DNA from: an uncultured Pelosinus sp. | Lineage (GTDB): Bacteria; Bacillota; Negativicutes; UMGS1260 | Assembly (NCBI GenBank): GCA_900550105.1 | Contig: URQW01000001.1 | Coordinates: forward strand, 1-64,000 | DNA length: 64,000 nucleotides | Reading direction: 5' to 3' | Part shown: positions 1 to 7,577 of the stretch, piece after piece | How positions within the stretch are numbered: the stretch's first letter is position 1 | Layout: each line of letters opens with the position of its first letter | The notes under the pieces: generated by a model | The model's database searches: none | What the model was told of the DNA's origin: nothing | The model's input: the letters and a program-made list of their open reading frames with translations, nothing else | Translations under genes and position numbers: made by a program

Positions 1-59
1 ACAATTTTGTCCCGCAAGCCTTAAAAAGCTTTTATTTTTCTAGTCGCATAAAGCTTCAT

Positions 60-1421
60 TTATAGCTGATATTCTTCTATCTTATAAAGTAATGTACGGC
101 GACTGATTTGCAAAGCCTGAGCAGTACGAACACGATTCCCGCCATGCTCAACCAAGGCCCTGGCAATCACTTCTTTTTCTACCTGCTGCATTACTTCCTT
201 TAAAGTTCCTTTTCCTAAAGCGCTTTTACTATAAGAAGTGATTCGTTCCTGTTCTTGTTCCGCTAGTGGCAGGGGGAAATCTTCTACATCAATCACGCCA
301 TTAGTCATAATTACAGCTCGTTCCATTAAATTAGCCAATTCACGCACATTGCCAGGCCAAGAATAGGCTAAGAGCGCGGCCATCGCCCCAGGCGTAACAT
401 AAGGCAATGATTTACCAGACTCTTCGGTGAAACGTCGTACAAATGCGTCTACTAAGAGAGGAATATCCTCAGAACGATAACGTAGAGCCGGTACTTCTAT
501 GGGCACTACATTCAGTCGATAAAATAAATCCTCACGAAATGAGCCTTTTTTCACCATAGAAGTCAGATCACAGTTTGTAGCGGCAATTAGACGAATGTCA
601 ACTTGAATCGTTTCCGTGCCGCCAACACGCTCAAATTCACGTTCCTGCAAAACCCTAAGCAATTTTACTTGAAGCGCCTGTGGTAATTCCCCCACTTCAT
701 CAAGAAACAACGTCCCTTGATGAGCCAGTTCAAAGCGACCCAATTTTCTAGCCACAGCTCCGGTAAAAGCACCTTTTTCATAGCCAAACATCTCACTTTC
801 CATGAGACCGTCCGGCAAGGCGCCGCAATTGACTTTAATGAAAGGGCCTAACCGCCGTTTACTATTATAATGAATAGTTTTTGCAATCAACTCTTTCCCG
901 CTGCCGCTTTCGCCAGAAATAAGTACAGTGGCATTCGTAGGAGCCACACGTCCTACGATTTTGTAAACTTGCTGCATAATTGAACTATTGCCGATTACGC
1001 CAGTCAAACAAGGTTCAGCTGGTCCTAACAGCGGTTGTTCCGCTGCTACTTGATGAACTGCTAAAGCTCGCATCAGTACAGACCGTACTTCCGTCAAGTT
1101 AGAAGGCTTTACTAAATAATCGAAAGCGCCCTGCCGCATGGCCTCAACAGCTGTATCGACGGTTCCAAAAGCCGTCATTAAAATCACCGAAGCCTGCGTT
1201 TCTTCTTGCTGCATCTGTCGAAAAGCGCTTAAACCATCTAAGATAGGCATTTTGATGTCCATAAGCACTACCTGCGGCTGAAACGCGCGATACTTTTCTA
1301 AAGCCTCTTGGCCATTTTCAGCTAGCTGAATTTCACAGTCTAACCGTTTTACAATTTCATAAAGCAGTTTACGTACGCTCTGTTCATCATCGACAATTAA
1401 TACGCGACTCTTTTTATTCAT
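60..1421 (-). CDS. Sigma-54-dependent response regulator, AtoC/NtrC family
   Basis: This 453-residue activator has the full NtrC-family layout. The receiver domain (about 1-120) carries the acidic pair D11/D12, the phospho-acceptor D55 and K105. The AAA+ domain has Walker A GESGSGKE (170-177), the sigma-54 contact loop GAFTGA (217-222) and Walker B LFLDEVGE (238-245). A Fis-type helix-turn-helix lies at about 410-453. The gene overlaps the end of the upstream histidine kinase gene by 8 bp, so the pair is probably translated together. The next gene upstream encodes an AtoE-type transporter with a sigma-54 promoter, which makes that transporter the obvious target, as with E. coli AtoSC and atoDAEB. 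It is the only sigma-54 activator in the window, so it may also act on the thiolase operon near 33.7 kb (inference). The family is certain; the AtoC assignment rests on context. Confidence 0.95.
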   Translation of the reverse strand: MNKKSRVLIVDDEQSVRKLLYEIVKRLDCEIQLAENGQEALEKYRAFQPQVVLMDIKMPILDGLSAFRQMQQEETQASVILMTAFGTVDTAVEAMRQGAFDYLVKPSNLTEVRSVLMRALAVHQVAAEQPLLGPAEPCLTGVIGNSSIMQQVYKIVGRVAPTNATVLISGESGSGKELIAKTIHYNSKRRLGPFIKVNCGALPDGLMESEMFGYEKGAFTGAVARKLGRFELAHQGTLFLDEVGELPQALQVKLLRVLQEREFERVGGTETIQVDIRLIAATNCDLTSMVKKGSFREDLFYRLNVVPIEVPALRYRSEDIPLLVDAFVRRFTEESGKSLPYVTPGAMAALLAYSWPGNVRELANLMERAVIMTNGVIDVEDFPLPLAEQEQERITSYSKSALGKGTLKEVMQQVEKEVIARALVEHGGNRVRTAQALQISRRTLLYKIEEYQL

Positions 1422-2901
1422 TCCGCTCGTCTCCCGCTACAGGTAAAGTCAAAGTAAAGCTGCTCCCCTCACCATCGATTGATTCAACGTCAACTTGTCC
1501 GCCCCAGTTTTCGACAAGGCGCCTAGCTACAGAAAGCCCTAGTCCCGTACCATTCGGCTTTGTCGTAAAAAAAGGATCAAAGATTTTGGTAAAATCCTCT
1601 GAGGCAATCCCCCGTCCAGTATCTTTTATGCAAACAGCCACTTCGCTGCTGTTTTGGCCAAGACCTGCCGTAATTTCGATAGTCCCCTGCTGTCCAATTG
1701 CCTGTACCGCATTAAGGAGTAAATTTAAAAAGACTTGTTTTAGTCGTTCTGGTTCCACAAGCACAAGCGGTAGATCTGTTGGAATCTGATCAGAAATTAC
1801 AATTTGCCGCTTGCTGGCTTTCGCCGCAATCAAACTCAGTGTGTCTTCCAAAGCCTCCCGAACTAGAACTGGTTCAACCGACGCTGCCGATGGACGGGAG
1901 AGACAAAGTAATTCTTCCACTAAACGATTCAGCCGATCTGTTTCTCTAACAATAATCGCAGCATACTCTTCTTGCTCGGTCTCGGTAATCCCCTCATGAA
2001 TCAGTTGAGCAAAACCTTTAATCGCCATAAGAGGATTGCGAATTTCATGAGCCAGCCCCGCAGCGACTTCGCCGACAGCAGCCATTCTTTCCGCTGCCTG
2101 TACCTGGGCTTCACGCTGTTTTTTCTCAGCCAACTCTCCGGCCATGCTATTTACAGCAGCAGCAATGACTCCCACTTCCCCCGGTAATGTCGGCAGAGGC
2201 TGTGATAGATCATGCGACAAATCACCGACGCCAGCCACCACCGTTTCAATATCTTTACTAAAACGGTGAACCAAAAAAAAGATCGCTGTTAGCGCCAGTA
2301 ATAAACTAATTAAAATTAATAAATAAATCTGCCGTTTCATGTCAGCAATCTGATTCATAATATCCGAAGTCAGCTCATTGGCCCAAATATAGCCAATAAT
2401 CTGTCCATCACGGCGAATGGGCTCCATAGCATTCATTATAGAACCACGAACTAAAAGACCTTCTTGGATACGCGGAACCCCTGTAGCCATAACGAGACGC
2501 CCCTCGTGACTTTCGCTGATAGGCATTCCCACGCGGTCTTCATATATATTACTAGGCCCATAGGTCACGATGGCATCAAGCTCTTTCGAATAATACCCCA
2601 CGCCAATCCCCGGATAAGCAGCCGCTACTTTGTCAGTTCTACTGCGCAGCGCCTCATTTAAGACAGTAAGCTGTGTTTGCTTATCAGCACCGAGAGCGCC
2701 TCTACTTCTTAATATATCCTCATACGTACCGGTAAATTGTTCATCAAGAATGCGAGCGGCTCCGTACAGCTTATGCTGTTTTTCCGTAACAAGGGCCTTC
2801 TCTGCACTGACTGTAATTAGATAGCCGGCACACACGAGAGGAACCACTGCAACAATCGTCATCAACAGCAGCAATTTTCCCCTTAAGCTCTGCGGCAACA
2901 T
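1414..2901 (-). CDS. Membrane sensor histidine kinase, AtoS/NtrB-like
   Basis: A 495-residue sensor kinase with transmembrane segments at about 8-30 and 192-212 enclosing a roughly 160-residue extracytoplasmic sensor region. A HAMP-like linker follows, then a HisKA domain with the phospho-accepting H285 in the motif HEIRNP, and a C-terminal HATPase with DTGRGI and GTGLGL boxes. The start is supported by AGGAGG seven bases upstream of the ATG. It overlaps the downstream sigma-54 regulator gene by 8 bp and should phosphorylate it. A terminator-like hairpin separates it from atoE. The ligand is not visible in the sequence; a short-chain fatty acid or a related metabolite is suggested only by the neighbouring transporter. 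Confidence 0.93.
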   Translation of the reverse strand: MLPQSLRGKLLLLMTIVAVVPLVCAGYLITVSAEKALVTEKQHKLYGAARILDEQFTGTYEDILRSRGALGADKQTQLTVLNEALRSRTDKVAAAYPGIGVGYYSKELDAIVTYGPSNIYEDRVGMPISESHEGRLVMATGVPRIQEGLLVRGSIMNAMEPIRRDGQIIGYIWANELTSDIMNQIADMKRQIYLLILISLLLALTAIFFLVHRFSKDIETVVAGVGDLSHDLSQPLPTLPGEVGVIAAAVNSMAGELAEKKQREAQVQAAERMAAVGEVAAGLAHEIRNPLMAIKGFAQLIHEGITETEQEEYAAIIVRETDRLNRLVEELLCLSRPSAASVEPVLVREALEDTLSLIAAKASKRQIVISDQIPTDLPLVLVEPERLKQVFLNLLLNAVQAIGQQGTIEITAGLGQNSSEVAVCIKDTGRGIASEDFTKIFDPFFTTKPNGTGLGLSVARRLVENWGGQVDVESIDGEGSSFTLTLPVAGDERNE

Positions 2902-2989
2902 AAAGCGCCTCCTAAGTCCTCACCGAAACTCATAGTATCTTTCTTTTTCGGCAAAAACGAATCTAAGTCCTGCCCTATTTGCTTGAATA

Positions 2990-3040
2990 AAGAAAGAGTC
3001 AGCTTAAGGAGATGCATATTTGCCTCCCTATGCTGACTCG
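2990..3040 (-). terminator. Intrinsic terminator after atoE
   Basis: An 8-bp perfect inverted repeat (GAGTCAGC at 2996-3003, GCTGACTC at 3032-3039) can extend internally through GGAG/CTCC. On the minus strand it is followed by a T-rich tract. It lies between the end of the transporter gene and the start of the kinase gene and probably ends or attenuates transcription between them. Confidence 0.7.
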
Positions 3041-3069
3041 GTTAAAACAAGCGGCGCTACCGCGAAAGC

Positions 3070-4392
3070 TTAGAAGAAGGCAAGGCCAATCAAAAAGATC
3101 GGTAGACTCCAAATCAAAGCTGTTACACAATATCCCATGATGTCCCGTACGCCAAGACCGGCAATTGCCAAGGCTGGCAAAGCCCAGAATGGCTGAGCCA
3201 TATTCATCCAAGCCTCGCCGTACGCAATAGCCATAGCGGCCTTGCCCATATCAGCCCCTAAAGCCTTCGCTGCTGGCATAATAAAGGGTCCCTGTACAAC
3301 CCAGTGACCGCCACCGGACGGAACAGCGAAATTGATGACACCAGAACTAAAGAAAGCCAAAATCGGGAAAGTGTCTTTCGTGGAAATATGGATAAACCAG
3401 TTCGTAATAATCCCGCCAAGACCAGATTGTTCCATCATTACCTGGATCCCGGCATAGAGAGGAAACTGTACCATAATGCCTGCCGTTCCCCGTGCAGCAT
3501 TTTGCACAGCCCGCATATACGACATTGGCGTCTTATGAAGAACAATACCAGCCGTAAAGAATATCAAATTTACAGTATCTACATTGATATTGAAGCCGTT
3601 TTTCATAAAATACATACCGAGGTAAACCACGCCAAAAGCACCAATTAACATGGCTAGTAGTGTGCTTTCTTCGGCTTTTTCCGCCCAAGTTGCATTCGGT
3701 CCTAGCTGCCGCGATGTAGGCGGATCTTCTGCTAAGAGAGCAGGATCAACCGCTACAATTTCATGAGGTTTAGGTTGCATTAAACGGCACAGGAAAGGTA
3801 CTGAAACGATCAAAGCAACGGTAATGAAAATATTATAAGGAGTAAAGAGCGTCTGCGTAATTGGCACTAGGCCGATTGTCGCTTCCATGGGATTTCCCTT
3901 CGTCGCGGCAACGAGTGGTACCGAACCGGACAAACCGCCATGCCAAGTTAAAAAGCCAATATAAGCACTGGCAATGAGTAGGCGATAGTCGGAGCCTGCG
4001 ATACGTCGAGCTACTTCTTTCGCAAATAAAGCGCCAACAACAAGGCCAAAACCCCAGTTAATCGCACTACAAAACGCCGACATAAAGGCAACAAGCATAA
4101 CGCCTTGTACCGGAGTTTTAGCAACAGAAGCTAAATTACTCATTCCTTTACGCAGCAAAGGTGAACTTGCTAAAGCATGGCCTGTAACAAGAACCATGGC
4201 CATCTGCATCGAGAAAGCTAGCAGATTCCAAAAACCCTTGCCCCAGAGTTGAACCATTTGGATCGGATTATGGGGCGTCATGGAAATTCCCAAAACAAAA
4301 ACAATTAAAGTCAAGATAATGGCAAAGACGAGCGGATCAGGTAAAAATTTGTGCACAATCAGCGTTAAAAACCGTGAAATTCTCGTAATCAT
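3070..4392 (-). CDS. atoE: Short-chain fatty acid transporter, AtoE family
   Basis: A 440-residue, highly hydrophobic protein with about 11-12 predicted membrane segments. The N-terminus, with the PDPLVFAIILT stretch followed by a GFWNLLAFSMQM-like segment, and the conserved GGGHWVVQGP motif in the C-terminal half, match the AtoE/TIGR00366 family, which takes up acetoacetate, butyrate and similar acids across the cytoplasmic membrane. Length is typical. The ATG is preceded by AAAGGAG at good spacing. Upstream lies a well-formed -24/-12 promoter and downstream the AtoSC-like pair, so expression is probably induced through that system. Family assignment is strong; the exact substrate is inferred from the family. 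Confidence 0.9.
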   Translation of the reverse strand: MITRISRFLTLIVHKFLPDPLVFAIILTLIVFVLGISMTPHNPIQMVQLWGKGFWNLLAFSMQMAMVLVTGHALASSPLLRKGMSNLASVAKTPVQGVMLVAFMSAFCSAINWGFGLVVGALFAKEVARRIAGSDYRLLIASAYIGFLTWHGGLSGSVPLVAATKGNPMEATIGLVPITQTLFTPYNIFITVALIVSVPFLCRLMQPKPHEIVAVDPALLAEDPPTSRQLGPNATWAEKAEESTLLAMLIGAFGVVYLGMYFMKNGFNINVDTVNLIFFTAGIVLHKTPMSYMRAVQNAARGTAGIMVQFPLYAGIQVMMEQSGLGGIITNWFIHISTKDTFPILAFFSSGVINFAVPSGGGHWVVQGPFIMPAAKALGADMGKAAMAIAYGEAWMNMAQPFWALPALAIAGLGVRDIMGYCVTALIWSLPIFLIGLAFF

Positions 4393-4484
4393 AAAATAGC
4401 TCCTTTACAATTAGACTTAAATGAAAAATTTCACAAACTCCTTCAATGCCTCCCTACGTGAATTTTTTAACTTGCCTATTAATT

Positions 4485-4502
4485 ATGCAAAATTCTTGCC
4501 AA
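4485..4502 (-). promoter_or_regulatory. Sigma-54 (-24/-12) promoter of atoE
   Basis: Read on the minus strand the site is TTGGCAAG-AATT-TTGCAT. The invariant GG (4499-4500) and GC (4487-4488) are separated by exactly 10 bases, matching the consensus TGGCACG-N4-TTGCW. It lies about 93 bp upstream of the atoE start codon. A sigma-54 activator gene is encoded 1.6 kb downstream in the same direction. Confidence 0.85.
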
Positions 4503-4534
4503 AAATTCGAATTATTGTAAAATTCATTAAATCA

Positions 4535-4546
4535 CTGTAATTACAG
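4535..4546. promoter_or_regulatory. Candidate activator-binding palindrome upstream of atoE
   Basis: CTGTAATTACAG is a perfect 12-bp palindrome about 41 bp upstream of the GG of the -24 element. That is a plausible, if close, position for an enhancer site of the neighbouring sigma-54 activator. There is no direct evidence of binding. Confidence 0.35.
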
Positions 4547-4584
4547 GTTCTTTTCTCCTTATAGCTTGAGAGATTCTCCCAATA

Positions 4585-4630
4585 AGCCAAGTAGCCACTG
4601 CGCATTTTTTTGCACAGTGGCTACTTATTG
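4585..4630 (-). terminator. Strong hairpin downstream of the CorC-like gene
   Basis: A perfect 12-bp inverted repeat (AAGTAGCCACTG 4589-4600, CAGTGGCTACTT 4615-4626) can extend inward with one mismatch. It begins just after the stop codon of the CorC/HlyC gene. A clear U-tract after the stem is lacking on the minus strand, so efficiency is uncertain. Confidence 0.55.
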
Positions 4631-4660
4631 CTCACTTTCTTACAGTGATGCGGCTTCTAT

Positions 4661-5965
4661 TTACAATTCATTTACAGGTGAAATTTGTACGCGATAAATC
4701 CGTACAGGATCACCTGCCTCAATGACAAATTCATAGCCTTGATAAATAAATCGGGCGCCGACAGCAATTCGATCTCTTAGCTGAGAATAAAGCCAACCGC
4801 CGATTGTATCAACTTCTTCCGCTTCAAAGACAATTTGCAGGATTTCACTCGCTTCTGCTAACAGCAAACGTCCATCGACCGAATAACTTTGCTCAGAAAG
4901 CTCTTCAATTAAAGGCCGTTCTTCGTCAAACTCATCTTGAATTTCTCCGACAATTTCTTCGAGAATATCTTCAACAGTAACAAGCCCTGCAGTTCCGCCG
5001 TATTCGTCGACGACAAGAGCAATCTGCGCCTTATTGCGCTGCAATAGCTTTAATAGCTCACTGATGGCCATAGAGGAAGGAATCGCCGTAATCTCGCGAG
5101 CTAAGCCGCGAATATTACAGACTTGTCCATTCACAACCATCTCTAGCAAATCCTTAATATGAACAAACCCGATAATGTGATCTTTATCAGGATCACATAA
5201 GGGATACCGCGTCAGTTGTTCTGATAAAGCTTTTTTGATACTTTCCTCACAAGAGTCTTCAGCATACAAACAAATCATATCGGTCCGCGGAATCATAATT
5301 TCTTTGGCCGTTCGTTCGGAAAAAGCAAAAATATTGTCAACATATGTTAATTCCGTCTGATCAATATATCCTTGCCGATGACTTTCTGCCATTAAGATAC
5401 GAATTTCTTCCTCCGTATGTGCCGCTTCTTGCTCACCGATTGCTTCTACACCTAGCATTTTCAAAAACAAATTTGCCAAAGTATTGAGTAGCCAAATAAA
5501 GGGATACATCACTTTGTAAAAACCGATCAAAGGGACAGCCAGCCATAAAGTAACGGCGTCAGAACGCTGAATCGCAATTGATTTTGGCGCCAATTCACCT
5601 AAAATAATATGCAATGCCGTAATCAACGCAAACGCTAAAAAGAAGGAAACACGGTGAACCATTTCCTCAGAAAATCCGAAAGAAAGCATTAGCGGCTTTA
5701 CAATAGCGACAACTGCCGGTTCACCGGCCCAGCCGAGCGCTAGAGACGCTAACGTAATACCTAACTGACAGGCCGACAAATACGCATCCAGATTCGAAAT
5801 AACAATCTTGCCAAATTTAGCACGGCGGCTGCCTGTTTGTACCAGTGTCTCAATGCGACTACCGCGCACTTTCACCATAGCAAATTCAGCAGCAACAAAC
5901 AATCCGTTAATTCCAACAAGAACAAGCACTAAAACAAGATAACTCATGGTAGACGCAGGGTCCAA
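4661..5965 (-). CDS. CorC/HlyC family membrane protein (DUF21, CBS pair, CorC domain)
   Basis: A 434-residue member of the hemolysin C/CNNM-like family. The order is an N-terminal DUF21 membrane domain (about 1-200, four hydrophobic segments, with the typical FVAAEFAMVKVR sequence after the first), two CBS domains (about 215-335, including VVDEYGGTAGLVT) and a C-terminal CorC_HlyC domain (about 350-430). The family is linked to magnesium or cobalt efflux and to ion homeostasis. An in-frame stop at 5981-5983 limits the start to TTG at 5965 (MDPAST..., preceded by AGGG) or ATG at 5947. I chose the TTG because relatives often begin with MDP. An unusually strong ribosome-binding-like sequence lies 35 bases further upstream without a usable start codon. 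Confidence 0.9.
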   Translation of the reverse strand: MDPASTMSYLVLVLVLVGINGLFVAAEFAMVKVRGSRIETLVQTGSRRAKFGKIVISNLDAYLSACQLGITLASLALGWAGEPAVVAIVKPLMLSFGFSEEMVHRVSFFLAFALITALHIILGELAPKSIAIQRSDAVTLWLAVPLIGFYKVMYPFIWLLNTLANLFLKMLGVEAIGEQEAAHTEEEIRILMAESHRQGYIDQTELTYVDNIFAFSERTAKEIMIPRTDMICLYAEDSCEESIKKALSEQLTRYPLCDPDKDHIIGFVHIKDLLEMVVNGQVCNIRGLAREITAIPSSMAISELLKLLQRNKAQIALVVDEYGGTAGLVTVEDILEEIVGEIQDEFDEERPLIEELSEQSYSVDGRLLLAEASEILQIVFEAEEVDTIGGWLYSQLRDRIAVGARFIYQGYEFVIEAGDPVRIYRVQISPVNEL

Positions 5966-6083
5966 TAATTCCCTATCTTCCTAACTACGGAAGAATCGGG
6001 TCACCTCCTTGAAAATCCAAATTTATCTTATCTCTTATTCTCCGATGTCAAGATAAAAACCTTTCTTTGTCGATAAAATTCGT

Positions 6084-6680
6084 CTATAGCGGCGACAAAG
6101 AAAAGAATTTTTCTAGCCCTTTGCAGATGGCCCGAATCAGCCTTTCTTGAAATAAGGGGTTTTGCAAGAACTTTTCTTCTGATAAATTGGATAAAAAAGC
6201 AGGTTCAATCTGTATCGCAGGAACATTCGATTGCTGCAACAAGTAAAGATCGGAAGGCTCATAGCCGCGATCTAAAAGTGTGCAGGTTCTAGTTATTTCC
6301 TGATGCACGCAAGCTGCTAGTTTTTCGCTTGCTTCGTCATCAGACTTATAAAGGGTAGCCGTACCGCCTACGCTCGTGTCATAAAATCCATTTAGATGAA
6401 TACTGATAAAGGCTCTGGCTATATGTTTATTGGCAATCGCTGTCCTGGCAAAAAGTTCATCGGAAATGGATGAGGCATTCGCGCAGACACACTGATCATC
6501 GTAATGCGTCAAAAGTACAACAGCGCCCTGTTGCTTAAGCCGATCATGAAGTCGACAGGCAAGCTGCATGGTCACTGCTTTTTCGGTACAACCGCTAGGA
6601 CTAACCACGCCTTCGTCAGAACCGCCATGGCCTGGATCAATTACAATCATCTTTCCTGATAAAGGATTTTGTTCATTCAT
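6084..6680 (-). CDS. N-acetylmuramoyl-L-alanine amidase (Amidase_3 family)
   Basis: A 198-residue zinc amidase of the CwlD/AmiC catalytic type, which cuts the amide bond between MurNAc and L-Ala in peptidoglycan. The expected ligand and catalytic residues are visible: H18 in IDPGHGG, E33, H95 in SIHLNG and E159 in QIEPAF. The protein is essentially a bare catalytic domain. It has no signal peptide, membrane anchor or cell-wall binding repeats, so it is either cytoplasmic (processing imported or recycled fragments), released at lysis, or exported by a route not visible here. It is divergent from the orphan response regulator gene, with about 235 bp between them. Confidence 0.9.
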   Translation of the reverse strand: MNEQNPLSGKMIVIDPGHGGSDEGVVSPSGCTEKAVTMQLACRLHDRLKQQGAVVLLTHYDDQCVCANASSISDELFARTAIANKHIARAFISIHLNGFYDTSVGGTATLYKSDDEASEKLAACVHQEITRTCTLLDRGYEPSDLYLLQQSNVPAIQIEPAFLSNLSEEKFLQNPLFQERLIRAICKGLEKFFSLSPL

Positions 6681-6916
6681 TCTATCTACCCCTTATATTT
6701 TGCACTTAAGATTGTCTACATTCTTGGCAAAGACTAGAACTCCTCTGCCTTAAATCAGAATATGGCAAAATTGCGACGAAACTCCCAGACTCGCTTAACC
6801 CCAGCGATTCGCATCGAGGAAGATTTATAGGTATCGGATAGAGGAACCACGCTGAATTTGTCCAATTATTCAAACATAACCTGAAAATAGGCACTGATAA
6901 CAGCGAGGTGAAAACT

Positions 6917-7573
6917 ATGGCTGCAGAACCGCTGCCCAAAATTCTCATTATCGATGATGAAGAAAACTACTTAAACTCTCTGCGCCGCATTTTGCAAGCA
7001 ACCTTTACAGTTACCACAACGCGCGATCCCTTACAGGCTTTAAAATTAGTGGAACATCATGGCCCATTTACTGTTATTATTTCCGATTTTCGCATGCCTG
7101 TTATGAATGGCATTGAATTATTTTCGCGCATCTTAGCACTTGACCATGAAGCCCAACGCATTTTGATTACCGGTCACGCCGAACTGCAAATGACCATTGA
7201 TGCCATTAACCATGGTAAAATCAATGCTTTTTTAACCAAACCTACGCCAGCTTCGGCCATTCGTTCTGTCGTGTTAAGCGCCTTGCACGCCTATCAAAAA
7301 CAAAAAGAAACAAAGAATCTCCCTGTTAACAATTCACAACAAACTGCCGCCCCCACTTTGGAAAAGGACGCTCCCAATATTCTCTTAACAGTAAAAGAAA
7401 AAGAGATTCTCCAACTAGTCGCCAGAGGTCATTCGAACGCCGAAATCGCCCAAGAGCTTCATATTACGGTCGGTACAGTCAAAACCCATCTCAACAATCT
7501 CTTTAGTAAATTTGCTGTAAGCAATCGTAGTAAATTAGCTGCTCTTGGCACAGAGTTCGGTTTTATAAAGTAA
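6917..7573 (+). CDS. Orphan response regulator, receiver plus LuxR-type HTH
   Basis: A response regulator of about 218 residues. The receiver (about 1-125) has the DDE acidic cluster, phospho-acceptor D57 in IISDFRMP and K108 in FLTKP. After a linker, a GerE/LuxR helix-turn-helix occupies roughly 150-215. The frame is open from GTG at 6908, but that GTG lies inside the ribosome binding site GAGGTG (6905-6910), which sits six bases before the ATG at 6917, so I place the start there. No histidine kinase is adjacent, so it is an orphan here. The receiver (HAELQMTIDAINHGK region) resembles those of the RpfG/HD-GYP class more than those of NarL proteins. Target genes are unknown. Confidence 0.88.
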   Translation: MAAEPLPKILIIDDEENYLNSLRRILQATFTVTTTRDPLQALKLVEHHGPFTVIISDFRMPVMNGIELFSRILALDHEAQRILITGHAELQMTIDAINHGKINAFLTKPTPASAIRSVVLSALHAYQKQKETKNLPVNNSQQTAAPTLEKDAPNILLTVKEKEILQLVARGHSNAEIAQELHITVGTVKTHLNNLFSKFAVSNRSKLAALGTEFGFIK

Positions 7574-7577
7574 CAGT

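Noticed and set aside
3304..3648. A 114-codon plus-strand open frame inside atoE
   Set aside because: It lies wholly antisense to the transporter gene, with low-complexity composition and no start signal.
6064..6075. A Spo0A-like TTGTCGATAA near the amidase stop
   Set aside because: It lies at the 3' end of the gene and not in a promoter region, with one mismatch; likely chance.
6720..6780. TGGCA-type sequences resembling sigma-54 sites upstream of the amidase and regulator
   Set aside because: None has a GC at the required 10-base distance from GG.
6706..6948. An 80-codon minus-strand frame in the amidase/regulator gap
   Set aside because: No ribosome site, no recognisable motif, and it overlaps the start of the response regulator on the other strand.
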